Source: Amycolatopsis camponoti
Lineage (GTDB): Bacteria > Actinomycetota > Actinomycetes > Mycobacteriales > Pseudonocardiaceae
Length of the DNA stretch: 64,000 bases
Assembly (NCBI RefSeq): GCF_902497555.1
Contig: NZ_CABVGP010000001.1
Coordinates: 372,001-436,000 of the forward strand
Direction: 5' to 3'
In this document: piece after piece, positions 28,801-35,370 of the stretch
Position numbering within the stretch: position 1 is the first letter of the stretch
Layout of the letters: every line of letters begins with the position of its first letter
Notes under the pieces: model-generated
What the model saw: the letters and a program-made list of their open reading frames with translations, nothing else
Told to the model about the DNA's origin: nothing
Databases searched by the model: none
Program-made: the position numbers and the translations under genes

Positions 28801-29611
28801 CGGCGCTTCGTGCGCGTTGCACAGTTTTGTCGCGGGGACGCTGGTGCTGCTGGCGGACGGCACGACGAAGCCGATCGACCAGGTCCACGACGGCGACGTG
28901 GTCGCGACGACGGATCCTTCGACGGGTGCGGTCGAGCAGCACAAGGTGGTGGGCACGCTCGTCCACAGTGACGAGGAGGAGCGCACCGAGGTCACTCTCG
29001 ATTCGGGCGGGACTCTGGTCGCGACGGACTGGCACCCCATCTGGGTGGAAGAGGCCGGGGACTGGGTCGCGATCGGATCGCTGGTCCCGGGTGAGCACCT
29101 ACACTCGGCTGATGGTCGGTCGGTCGAGGTCAAGTCGGTTCGCCACTTCAGGCAGCAGGCGCCGGTCTACGACCTCACGGTGGATTCAGTCCACGACTAC
29201 TACGTGGGCGCCGGCGCGGTCGCGGTGCTGGTCCACAACTGCGGCGGCAAAGAGGCAGCCGAGGAGTTTCGTGCGAACGCCAACAACGGGCAGGGCGTCT
29301 CGCACACGAAGAATATTGCGGTCGCAGACCATGAAATCAACGGGTCCTCGGGGCAGTTGGTAGGAGTCAGTGGAAAACACACCCATCCCGGGTCAACCTC
29401 GATGCCGCCGGTGCGGCAGTTCAACCCGGGAACTCGCCCCTTCGACTCCGAAACCAAGATCTTCGAAACCTATGCGGCCAGCTTGCCGCGTAATGCCACT
29501 GGTACGATCAAGCTTTATTCGGAACGGGAGATCTGTGCGAGTTGTCGCGGTGTCATTGCGCAGTTCAGAGATATGTTCCCTGGTATCAAGGTGAGTACTT
29601 CGTGGGGTTGA
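22808..29611 (+). CDS. Secreted RHS polymorphic toxin: RHS core - Hint - deaminase-like tip
   Basis: A 2,267-residue protein. The signal peptide covers residues 1-35 (cleavage near AVAAP). An SpvB/RHS N-region follows, then many YD repeats (YDxxGR), the RHS-core end motif (GRFTKADPV... SDPSGL, about 1770-1810) and a helical pre-toxin linker. The Hint domain runs from nucleophile Cys2002 (SCALHSFVAGT) to the VLVHN|C junction at Asn2144-Cys2145. The last 123 residues carry a deaminase-like zinc signature, DSE (Glu2215) plus CASC (Cys2243, Cys2246), resembling the BURPS668_1122/Toxin-deaminase group. ATG 22808 has GGGTGG upstream; ATG 22793 is an alternative. Its stop overlaps the immunity gene. 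Confidence 0.9.
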   Translation: MRRSARWARSGRLSRVTAAVLAVVMLGSGGTAVAAPTRPGGDWTVPAGQQEKSIPVSPVTTGKLPDIKIGTPPVTPPVWPAAKDTDVDLAPAATQLRAADTPVRVGRAAAAAKPAKVHVKVADHRAAEALGLDGVVLAVTGATDGPVHVGLDYSGFANAFGGGWSDRLRLFTLPACALSTPDKPECRQRTPIAGSANDAKTKQVTADLAAGGGTRVLAAAATASGSAGSTTAMPLSAAGDWSGGGSGGDFSYSYPFATPKAPNGAAPNLGLSYSSGSIDGLTSATNNQASWIGDGWDFTPGGFIERHYKGCGEDLGGNNGQTKTGDQCWGPDNASLVLGGRSTQLIKVSDTLWRPKTDDGSKVELLTGATNGVSHGQHWRVTTGDGTQYYFGLNHLPGWTSGKPETQSAWTVPVFGNNDGEDCYKAGDFAHSWCQQGWRWNLDYSVDPHGNVSSYYYQPEKNSYGLNLNVTSAGTSYVAGGYPLRVEYGLRLKDGSVYGTGPTNQVVFDTAERCIPDASFDCAPAKLTAANASHWPDVPFDQICAEGATCDYGAPAFFTRKRLTAVRTQYFSGTTPNDIDRWDLVQSYPGSGDAAPPAPWLNSVTHTGKAGTPITLPPTEFDRYIFPNRVDTLGDKYAAITRSRLKEIRTETGGRIAVNYSAQDCVPGTKMPASPQTDKYRCFASYWSPPESKDPVLDWFHKYVVTDVTEDDGPGDSVPVETHYSYPADSAAWHYDDSQFTPDDRRTWNQWRGYNVVTTSIGAPGTTQTVTESLYLRGMDGEVVTDSDKGTITDKDWLQGFVRESRTYLADGKTVDSASINDPWSRGPTATSADGRLKGYMTDTQAVRGRMLLSDGTTYRRTQVNKKFDDQGMTTQVEDLGDTSTATDDTCTNTTYVANGAGMFDRSSAVVMFGANCAGTQTAANSITDVQVAYDHQAVGAPPTQGDITEQDTLDTWDATGKHYVATAKSSYDDLGRETESTDVFGNLTKTGFTPATGGPVTQIKTTNPLGWTSTTTLEPARGNPTTSADVNGVTTDIDYDALGRKTSVWNPGRTRSQAASATFEYGESKTGPVYVRTRTLQDTNAYTDAYTIYDHLGRTRQTQVPAQGGGRILSDTLYDSRGLQFKTNAPFYNDASGPNATLVGAADNTMMAQTVTEFDRRARPTASILMSKSVEQWRTTTRYDGEKTTTIPPAGGSPSTVVTDAQGQTVQRLQYTNGYTAGGTNPADVTTYAYNAAGAQTSVQDSSGNVWSTKYDLRGRKVEQNDPDAGKSTTTYDQAGQVKTTTDARGQTLAFTYDTLGRKVRENKDSDTGTLLASWAYDTVAHGLGLPASSTRWDGTDGYTNRVVAYDAFSRPTKTAVDIPQKEDALKGTFEFSTKYTATGAIAETVSPAAGNLHQEHVVHGYTDLGLASTTYALDSTTGARTDLVSATGYTSLNEMSTLQLDGATSISNVGITQTYDEVTRRAQTTTVSRETQIGAELSKRTYSYDPAGNVRKIADTPAGAAADIQCFDYDYLQRMTDAWTPSSGDCSTAKSASALNGAAPYWNTYTFDKTGNRKTQVEHKPAGDVTTTYNYPASGATAVRPHALQGTNAAGPTGTATTGYTYDEAGSVKTRDVGGNTQTYTYDAEGHTAKETDPAGSSSYVYDADGNRLIAHDPTGSTLSIGDLEIIQAAGTQAATAIRYYSHGGAQIAERAGSAGLKWMLGDLHGTNGLSITQGTLQPNQRYTDPFGNVRAQTSTWPDKHGFVGGYQDTTGLTHLGARDYDPTTGRFTKADPVLTPDLPQTLNAYAYANNSPVTESDPSGLSACHSMGSDGLLCNAGTPQAEGCSWNPSCNVQGHHTQQEIDKHNGKYARDEAIRNSGISQAAYQDAQAVVKKSKWDVFVEAAGELVKGLIGWDDIKDCVTQGAFGACVRTVINFIPWGKILKAGEIIADFWKGAKALITFGKEVEKAEKVIVDTEKVLVDADKAANAAADAERAASEVAHGAEEAKGAESGASCALHSFVAGTLVLLADGTTKPIDQVHDGDVVATTDPSTGAVEQHKVVGTLVHSDEEERTEVTLDSGGTLVATDWHPIWVEEAGDWVAIGSLVPGEHLHSADGRSVEVKSVRHFRQQAPVYDLTVDSVHDYYVGAGAVAVLVHNCGGKEAAEEFRANANNGQGVSHTKNIAVADHEINGSSGQLVGVSGKHTHPGSTSMPPVRQFNPGTRPFDSETKIFETYAASLPRNATGTIKLYSEREICASCRGVIAQFRDMFPGIKVSTSWG

Positions 29612-30051
29612 TGATGGGCGAAATCGAAGAAATCGCATCAGTTTTGCGGGAACGTTATGGTCACGGTGAAGTGGTGGGAATCTCGCCGGATGAGGTAGAA
29701 GAGGTCCGAGTCCGGCAAGGTGTCGAAGAGCTGCCTCTGGAGTATCGACGATTTCTTGCGCTGATGGGCCGACGTGCGGGAGGAATGCTCGTCGGAACGG
29801 ATATATTTTATCCCGCGATTTTACCGCTGAAAGACTCCTTGGACGACTTTCCGGTCGTACGCGATCTTATCTCTTCGGTTCCGGGGTCGCTTGTCCTTGG
29901 CATGCACCAGGGCTATCAGGTCTACGTGGTCACCGATGTCGGTTCATCCGATCCCAAGGTTCTGATGTACGAAGAAGATGAAGACGCCCCGGTCTCGGAG
30001 TGGGATTCGTTCACGGATTTTCTTCGTTCGGAAATGGCGCAATTGGACTAA
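29611..30051 (+). CDS. SUKH (SMI1/KNR4) family immunity protein
   Basis: A 146-residue acidic cytoplasmic protein with the SUKH signature LPLEYRRFLALMGRRAGGM at about residues 43-61. SUKH proteins are common immunity partners of nuclease and deaminase toxins. Its ATG shares one base with the toxin stop (TGATG), giving tight coupling; a second ATG lies at 29614. Codon use is clearly less GC-biased than in flanking genes, like the toxin tip before it. It should bind and neutralise the deaminase-like domain in the producer (inferred from context and family). Confidence 0.85.
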   Translation: MMGEIEEIASVLRERYGHGEVVGISPDEVEEVRVRQGVEELPLEYRRFLALMGRRAGGMLVGTDIFYPAILPLKDSLDDFPVVRDLISSVPGSLVLGMHQGYQVYVVTDVGSSDPKVLMYEEDEDAPVSEWDSFTDFLRSEMAQLD

Positions 30052-30069
30052 TGGCCGGCTGGTGAGCGG

Positions 30070-30609
30070 TCACGTCAGCAACGCGGTCACCGCGGCATGC
30101 GCCTTCTCCGCATCAGGCGCATCCCCGGTGATGACGTCCGTGTACACGAACGACTCCCCGATCCGCACCAGCAGATAAGCCAGATCCGGTACCGGCAACG
30201 GCGGCTCCAGCCGCCCGGCCGCGACCTCCGAGGTCAGCAGCTTCGAAAGCTCAGCCGTGGTCCGCTGCTGGCAAACGCTTGCGCGCGTCGTCAACAGCCG
30301 CAACGCCCGTTCCGGCTCCCGGCGCAAGAAATTCCGAAAAGGCGGCGACTCGTTCGCGAACCGGACATACCCGCTCACGAAGTCGGCCACCCCGGCCGCC
30401 CCGCGGCCGGCGCACGAAGGCAACAGCCGGGCGATCGACGCGGCGGACAGCGACCAGAGGATCTCGCCCAGCAGCAGATCCCGGGATCCCACCCGGCGGT
30501 GCAGCGTCGCGCGGCTGATCGAGAGCGCCTCCGCCAGCTCGCCCATGTCCACCCGTCGGCCGGCCAGGAACCAGTCGCGGGCCAGGTCGAACGCAGCCGA
30601 GTGAGACAT
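30070..30609 (-). CDS. TetR-family regulator, QsdR-like
   Basis: A 179-residue regulator. The N-terminus MSHSAAFDLARDWFLAG and helix-turn-helix ELAEALSISRATLHRRVGSR (about residues 24-43) resemble Rhodococcus QsdR-type TetR proteins. It is divergent from the quinone-oxidoreductase-like gene. Its own start codon lies inside the perfect 9-bp-arm palindrome at 30601-30626, so autoregulation and control of the neighbour are likely. The ligand is unknown. Confidence 0.87.
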   Translation of the reverse strand: MSHSAAFDLARDWFLAGRRVDMGELAEALSISRATLHRRVGSRDLLLGEILWSLSAASIARLLPSCAGRGAAGVADFVSGYVRFANESPPFRNFLRREPERALRLLTTRASVCQQRTTAELSKLLTSEVAAGRLEPPLPVPDLAYLLVRIGESFVYTDVITGDAPDAEKAHAAVTALLT

Positions 30610-30626
30610 ATGTCAGAATGTCTCAC
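30601..30626. promoter_or_regulatory. Operator palindrome between TetR and oxidoreductase genes
   Basis: GTGAGACAT (30601-30609) and ATGTCTCAC (30618-30626) are perfect 9-bp arms with an 8-bp spacer. The left arm contains the TetR ATG, and the oxidoreductase ATG lies 33 bp downstream of the right arm. Confidence 0.65.
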
Positions 30627-30658
30627 ATCGAGCGGCGGACGGCGAGAGGGACAGCGAA

Positions 30659-31615
30659 ATGCGTGCAGTGCAGGTGACCGAGTTCGGCGGACCCGAGGTG
30701 CTCACCCCCGTCGAGCTGCCCGATCCCGTGGCCGGCCCCGGTGAGGTGCTCATCGACGTCGACCGCATCGGCGTCAACTACGCCGACACGCACCAGGCTG
30801 AAAACTCCTACCTCGCGCCGTCCAAGCTGCCGCTCGTCCCCGGTGGTGAAGTGGTCGGGACAAGCGGAGGCAAGCGCGTCGTCGCCCTGCTCAACGGCGG
30901 TGGCGGGTACGCCGAGAAGGCCGTCGCGCCCGCGGCGACCACCTTCCCCGTGCCCGACGGCATCGACGACCTCACCGCGCTGTCCATGCTGGTCCAGGGC
31001 GCCACCGCCTGGGTCCTGCTCAAGAAGAACGCCCACCTCGAGAAGGGCGAGTCCGTCGTCGTGCACGCGGCCGCCGGGGGTGTCGGGACCATCGCCGTTC
31101 AGCTCGCCAAGGCCTGGGGTGCCGGCCGCGTCATCGCCACCGCCAGCAGCGACGAGAAGCGCGCCCTCGCGCTCGAACTGGGCGCCGACGTCGCCGTCGA
31201 CTCGCGCGCCGAGGACATGACCGCCACCCTGATCGAGGCCAACAACGGACGCCGCGTGGACGTTGTGCTCGACATGGTCGGCGGTACGACCACCGACCAG
31301 AGCATCGCCGCGCTCGCGCCGTTCGGCCGGCTCGCCTTCTACGGCATGGCCGGACGGGAGAACCCCAAGCCGGTCGAGATGCGCAACCTCCTCGGCCACA
31401 GCACCACGATCAGCGGCATGTGGCTGCCGCACGTCTTCCGCCTGCCCGGCAACGTCTTCGGGACCGCGCTGAACGAGCTGTTCGACCTCGTCCTGAAGGG
31501 CAAGCTCAAGGCCATCCCCGGCGGCGAGTTCGGACTCTCCGACGCCCGCGGCGCGCACGAGGCCCTGCGCTCCCGCAAGACCGTCGGCAAGCTACTGCTC
31601 GACCCCGGCGAGTAG
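30659..31615 (+). CDS. Zinc-independent NADPH:quinone oxidoreductase-like MDR enzyme
   Basis: A 318-residue medium-chain dehydrogenase/reductase. The N-terminal GroES-like part starts MRAVQVTEFGGPEVL; the Rossmann segment VVHAAAGGVGTIAVQLAK (about residues 140-157) binds NADPH. The zinc-ligand Cys cluster of alcohol dehydrogenases is absent, which points to quinone oxidoreductase or enoyl reductase activity. GAGAGGGA lies upstream of the ATG. It is probably repressed by the divergent QsdR-like TetR. Its 3' end overlaps convergent pabB by 24 bp. Confidence 0.9.
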   Translation: MRAVQVTEFGGPEVLTPVELPDPVAGPGEVLIDVDRIGVNYADTHQAENSYLAPSKLPLVPGGEVVGTSGGKRVVALLNGGGGYAEKAVAPAATTFPVPDGIDDLTALSMLVQGATAWVLLKKNAHLEKGESVVVHAAAGGVGTIAVQLAKAWGAGRVIATASSDEKRALALELGADVAVDSRAEDMTATLIEANNGRRVDVVLDMVGGTTTDQSIAALAPFGRLAFYGMAGRENPKPVEMRNLLGHSTTISGMWLPHVFRLPGNVFGTALNELFDLVLKGKLKAIPGGEFGLSDARGAHEALRSRKTVGKLLLDPGE

Positions 31616-32839
31616 GCGTTCCAGGGGTGCCGCCTTGTGCAGGCACTCCTGCCACTCCGCCTCCGGGTCCGAATCCGCCGTGATCCCGCCGCCGACACCG
31701 AGGGAGATGGCGCCGGAGGCGATTTCGAACGTCCGGATCGCGACGTTCAGTTCCAGCCCCGCCGCCGGGGACAGCAGTCCGATCGCTCCGGTGTAGACCC
31801 CGCGTCCGCAGGGCTCCAGCTCGCCGATCAGGTCCAGCGCGCGGATCTTCGGCGCACCGGTCACCGAGCCCGGCGGGAACGTCGCGGCCAGCAGTTCGGC
31901 GTCGGACACCGAAGGGCGCAGTACCCCCGTCACCGTCGAGTCCAGGTGCCAGACCCCCGGCGCCGGGCGAACACGCAGCAGCGACGGCACCGCCACGGTC
32001 CCCACCTCGCACACCCGGCCGAGGTCGTTGCGCACCAGGTCGGTGATCATGACGTTCTCCGCGACGTCCTTGGCGGACCGGCGCAGCAGCACGGCGTTCC
32101 CGTCGTCGGCCGGGCCACGCCGGGGGAGCGTCCCCTTGATCGGCGTCGACCGCACCGCCCGGCCGTGCCGCGCGAGGAACAGCTCCGGCGAGAACGACAC
32201 CACCGACCCCCACGGCCCCGCGACGAACGCCGCCCGGCGCGGATCCAGCGAAGCCACCCCGGCCGCGAACAGCGCCTCGGGCGAGCCGGAGAACGCACCC
32301 GTGAACCGGCTGCAGATGTTCGCCTGGAACAGTTCCCCGGCTTCGATCGCGTGCACGCACGCCTTCACCGCGTCCCGGTGCTCCGAGGGCAGCGGACGCC
32401 GCAGCGGCCCGGCCTCCCAGGAGAGATCGGGCGGCGGAGAAGAAAGCAGCGACTCCATTGTGGACATCGAAGGCCCGCCGCCGTCCAGGGACTCCAGGAA
32501 ACAGGTGCCCGAGGACGACCACCGCAGCACGTGGTCCGCCCAGCCCCACGCGGCCGACGGCAGGGTGCCCGTGCGGCCGGACGGGTCCGCCAGGTCGTAG
32601 GAGAGATAGCCGAACCAGCCGCCGCCGATCACGCCCGGCGGTGCGGGCACCGGCGAAACCGGCGGCAGCTCGCCGGGCGAAACGGCGAGCGAAGGCGCGA
32701 TCACCGCACTCGAAGAAAACCACTCGCCCGACAGCATCGCGGGCGGCGGCAGCCCTCGGGCGGCGTTGTGGTGAGCGAGTACCGAAAAAGCACGCGACGG
32801 CGTCACCTTCGTCCGAAGTGCCCTGCTCGTCACGCGCAT
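31592..32839 (-). CDS. pabB: Aminodeoxychorismate synthase component I / chorismate-binding enzyme
   Basis: A 415-residue chorismate-utilising enzyme. Conserved C-terminal motifs are GELFQANICSRF (about residue 168), PIKGTLPRR, ITDLVRNDLGRVCEVG, the STVTG segment and FPPGSVTGAPKIRA. It would aminate chorismate toward p-aminobenzoate and folate with a PabA glutaminase encoded elsewhere. PIKGT, with Lys, fits the PabB rather than the anthranilate synthase pattern. Position between rsmI and metG matches M. tuberculosis Rv1005c. The GH25-like gene ends 20 bp upstream on the same strand, so the two may be co-transcribed. Confidence 0.88.
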   Translation of the reverse strand: MRVTSRALRTKVTPSRAFSVLAHHNAARGLPPPAMLSGEWFSSSAVIAPSLAVSPGELPPVSPVPAPPGVIGGGWFGYLSYDLADPSGRTGTLPSAAWGWADHVLRWSSSGTCFLESLDGGGPSMSTMESLLSSPPPDLSWEAGPLRRPLPSEHRDAVKACVHAIEAGELFQANICSRFTGAFSGSPEALFAAGVASLDPRRAAFVAGPWGSVVSFSPELFLARHGRAVRSTPIKGTLPRRGPADDGNAVLLRRSAKDVAENVMITDLVRNDLGRVCEVGTVAVPSLLRVRPAPGVWHLDSTVTGVLRPSVSDAELLAATFPPGSVTGAPKIRALDLIGELEPCGRGVYTGAIGLLSPAAGLELNVAIRTFEIASGAISLGVGGGITADSDPEAEWQECLHKAAPLERLLAGVEQ

Positions 32840-32858
32840 GGCGTCATATCACCACACG

Positions 32859-33473
32859 TCAGAGCAGAAGGTCACCCAATGTGAACGGGTACACGACGGC
32901 GTTCTGCTCCACCGGCCCGTCGACGCCCGGCACGTCCGGCGCGTACGCGTGCTGGTGCACGCCGAGCCGCGAGTGGAACCAGCCGGCCCGGCCCGGGATG
33001 CCGTTGTGCCGGATCAGCCACAGCACCACTTCGGAGTCGGCCCAGCGGTCCGGGTGCAGCCGGTGCTGCCAGCAGTCGTAGTCGGCGTAGATCAGCACGC
33101 GCTCGATCCGCGCCGCCTGCCGGACGTACTTGATCCACGCCTTGATGAACCGGTCGTCGACGCTCGGGGCCGCCACCTCCAGCGCCGGCGCCAGCGACCC
33201 GGGCGCGAAGGCGCCGAGCCGGCTGGCCGTCCGCACGAAGTGGTCGGCCTGGTCGTGCACCGCGCCGGGCCGCGCGTAGTGCCGGCCTCCGACGTGCAGC
33301 CCGGCTTCCTGCGCCCCGGTCAGGTTGCGCTCCGCGGCGGAGCTGCTCCAGTTGACGTTCTCGCTGACCGTCACCGAGACGAACCGGGTCTGCGCGCCGC
33401 GCACGGCCTGCCAGTCGGCGACGTGCTCGCGGTGGGACAGCGAGATGCCGAGTTCGGCTTCCGGCTCCGTCAC
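32859..33473 (-). CDS. GH25-like TIM-barrel protein, probably catalytically altered
   Basis: A 204-residue protein with no signal peptide. It follows the GH25 lysozyme pattern (ELGISLSHREHVADW, then FVSVTVSENVNW, then RVLIYADYDCW), but the usual GIDVSHWQ Asp is Ser/Leu and the LDxE active-site segment reads LEVAAP. Two catalytic positions therefore look changed, and it lacks an export signal, unlike secreted lysozymes. GTG 33473 with an upstream GGGCGGA is the likely start. It lies directly upstream of pabB on the same strand. Function is unknown. Confidence 0.7.
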   Translation of the reverse strand: MTEPEAELGISLSHREHVADWQAVRGAQTRFVSVTVSENVNWSSSAAERNLTGAQEAGLHVGGRHYARPGAVHDQADHFVRTASRLGAFAPGSLAPALEVAAPSVDDRFIKAWIKYVRQAARIERVLIYADYDCWQHRLHPDRWADSEVVLWLIRHNGIPGRAGWFHSRLGVHQHAYAPDVPGVDGPVEQNAVVYPFTLGDLLL

Positions 33474-33550
33474 AGTCCGCCCCCGGCGCGTAGATGAGAG
33501 CACACCATACGTCGCCGGAGGCGGACTCGCAGTCAGCAACACCAGGTTGA

Positions 33551-34315
33551 TCAGGCGTTTTCTTGTTGGAAGGTCCGCGTGCCCCACCAGACGGACAGCA
33601 CCGCCATCGCCAGCACGACCACGCTGCCGGTGAACAACGCGTCCATCGTGAAGTCGCCGCGGAACGAGTTCCGCTCGACGTCGACCACGTGCCGGAACGG
33701 GTTGATCTGGGAAATCGTGTACAGCCACTTCGGCGCGACGCCGGCCGTGATCGGCAGCAGGATCCCGGAAAGCAGCAGCAGCGGGATGAGCACGGCGTTG
33801 AGCAGGGCGGGGAACGTCTCCTCGCTCTTCAACGTCAGAGCCAGCGCGTAGGAGCACGACGCCAGCGACACGGCCAGCAGGAACACGATCACCAGGCTCA
33901 GCAGCATGCCGCCGACCGGTGCGTCGAGGTCGAACGCCAGGTACGCCAGCACGATGATCAACACGGCCTGCACGACGGCCTGCAGCGCGCTGGCCAGCAC
34001 CTTGCCCAGCAGCAGCGCCCCGCGGCTGACCGGCGTCACCCGGAACCGCTCGACCACGCCGGAGCGGTAGTCGGCCAGCAGCCCGAACCCGACGAACGAG
34101 CTGCCGAACAACGCCAGCTGGGCGATCAGCGCCGGGGTGAGCAGCATCCAGCCGTCCACTTCGGACAGGCCTTGCGCCTGCATCGCCTTGACCATCAGCG
34201 GTCCGAACAGGAACAGGTACAGCAGCGGCTGCATGATCCCGATCATGACCCAGGTCGGGTTGCGCAGCGCCGCCTTCATGTCGCGGCGGAAGATCAGCCA
34301 GGTGTCACGCAGCAC
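33551..34315 (-). CDS. ABC-2 type exporter permease (DrrB-like)
   Basis: A 254-residue polytopic membrane protein with six hydrophobic segments. The ABC-2 permease landmark GSSFVGFGLLADYRSGVVERF (near residue 70; split here as GSSFVGFG and YRSGVVERFRVTP) is typical of daunorubicin-type drug exporters. Its start overlaps the end of the ATPase gene by 11 bp, so the pair is co-translated. It pairs with the DrrA-like ATPase and is probably controlled by the upstream PadR regulator. Confidence 0.9.
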   Translation of the reverse strand: MLRDTWLIFRRDMKAALRNPTWVMIGIMQPLLYLFLFGPLMVKAMQAQGLSEVDGWMLLTPALIAQLALFGSSFVGFGLLADYRSGVVERFRVTPVSRGALLLGKVLASALQAVVQAVLIIVLAYLAFDLDAPVGGMLLSLVIVFLLAVSLASCSYALALTLKSEETFPALLNAVLIPLLLLSGILLPITAGVAPKWLYTISQINPFRHVVDVERNSFRGDFTMDALFTGSVVVLAMAVLSVWWGTRTFQQENA

Positions 34316-35282
34316 GGGGGCCCTCCTCGGCTTCGCGCAGCGAGCGCCCGGTCAGCGTCAGGAAGACGTCGTCGAGCGTCGGCCGGTGGACCTGGACCGA
34401 AAGCATCGGAATGCTCTTCGTGTCGAGCGCCCGCAGCAGCTCCGGCAGCGCGACGTCGCCGCGCGGTACCCGGAACCGGACGAGCCCGTCGGCGACGGAC
34501 AGCTCGTGCGCGCCCGGCAGGCGTCCCGCGATCTCGGCGGCGTCCGCGCCCTGCTCCGGATCGACGCCCACTTCGACGCGGTCGCCGCTGACCCGCGCCT
34601 TCAGCGCGTCCGGCGTGCCCTCGGCGACGATCCGGCCGTCGTCGATGACGATCAGCCGGTCGGACAGCGCGTCGGCTTCGTCCAGGTAGTGGGTGGTGAG
34701 GAAGACCGTGACGCCCTGCTCGGCGCGCAGCCGGCGGATGTGCTCCCACAGGTTGGCGCGGCTCTGCGGGTCGAGCCCGGTCGACGGCTCGTCGAGGAAC
34801 ACCAGCCCCGGCGAGTGGATCAGCCCGAGCGCGATGTCGAGCCGCCGTCGCTGCCCGCCCGACAACGTCCTGGTCAGCCGCTGGTCCAGCCCGGTCAGGT
34901 CGAGCTGCTCGGTCAGTGCGGCGCCGCGCGCGATCGCGTCGGCCTTGCTCATCCGGTAGAGCCGCCCCTGCAGTTCGAGCTCATCGGCGACCGTGGTCTC
35001 CGGCGAGCTGCCGCCGCCCTGGGCGACGTAGCCGATGCGCTCCCGCACCCCCAGCGGGTCGGCCAGCAGGTCGCGGCCGCCGACGGTCGCGGTGCCCGCG
35101 GTCGGCTTCAGCAGCGTGGTCAGCATGCGCAGCGTGGTCGTCTTCCCGGCGCCGTTCGGCCCGAGGAACCCGACGAGCTCGCCCGCTTCGACGTCGAGGT
35201 CGACGCCCTTCACCGCGTGTACTTCGCCCCCAGTGCGGCCCTTGCGGCGGAACCGCCGCTCGAGACCGCGTGCCGTGATCAT
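34305..35282 (-). CDS. Daunorubicin-resistance-type ABC transporter ATPase (DrrA-like)
   Basis: A 325-residue ATPase. Walker A is GPNGAGKT (41-48), the Q-loop lies in YVAQGGG, the signature is LSGGQRRRLD, Walker B is LVFLDEPS and the switch His is in LTTHYLDEAD. The DrrA-type C-terminal domain runs to RPTLDDVFLTLTG. It powers export of a hydrophobic compound with the adjacent permease. ATG 35282 has GAGGGG upstream. The operon order on the minus strand is PadR, ATPase, permease, with operator-like repeats between PadR and the ATPase. Confidence 0.92.
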   Translation of the reverse strand: MITARGLERRFRRKGRTGGEVHAVKGVDLDVEAGELVGFLGPNGAGKTTTLRMLTTLLKPTAGTATVGGRDLLADPLGVRERIGYVAQGGGSSPETTVADELELQGRLYRMSKADAIARGAALTEQLDLTGLDQRLTRTLSGGQRRRLDIALGLIHSPGLVFLDEPSTGLDPQSRANLWEHIRRLRAEQGVTVFLTTHYLDEADALSDRLIVIDDGRIVAEGTPDALKARVSGDRVEVGVDPEQGADAAEIAGRLPGAHELSVADGLVRFRVPRGDVALPELLRALDTKSIPMLSVQVHRPTLDDVFLTLTGRSLREAEEGPRAA

Positions 35283-35300
35283 GGAGAAACCCCTCTCGAA

Positions 35301-35320
35301 GGTATTCAAGCTTGACTAGC
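35301..35320 (-). promoter_or_regulatory. PadR-type operator copy 1 (left arm)
   Basis: The site contains the 10-bp palindrome TCAAGCTTGA inside GGTATTCAAGCTTGACTAGC. It lies just upstream of the exporter ATPase start and is an imperfect inverted copy of the site at 35351-35370. Confidence 0.55.
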
Positions 35321-35350
35321 TGAGGCGCTCACTGTGCCCCAGAAGAGTGC

Positions 35351-35370
35351 GCTAGTCAAACTTGATTACC
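35351..35370 (-). promoter_or_regulatory. PadR-type operator copy 2 (right arm)
   Basis: The site matches the reverse complement of copy 1 at 18 of 20 positions (TAGTCAAACTTGATTA core) and overlaps the PadR stop codon. The two copies are separated by 30 bp and could also fold into a 20-bp stem in the operon RNA. Confidence 0.5.
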
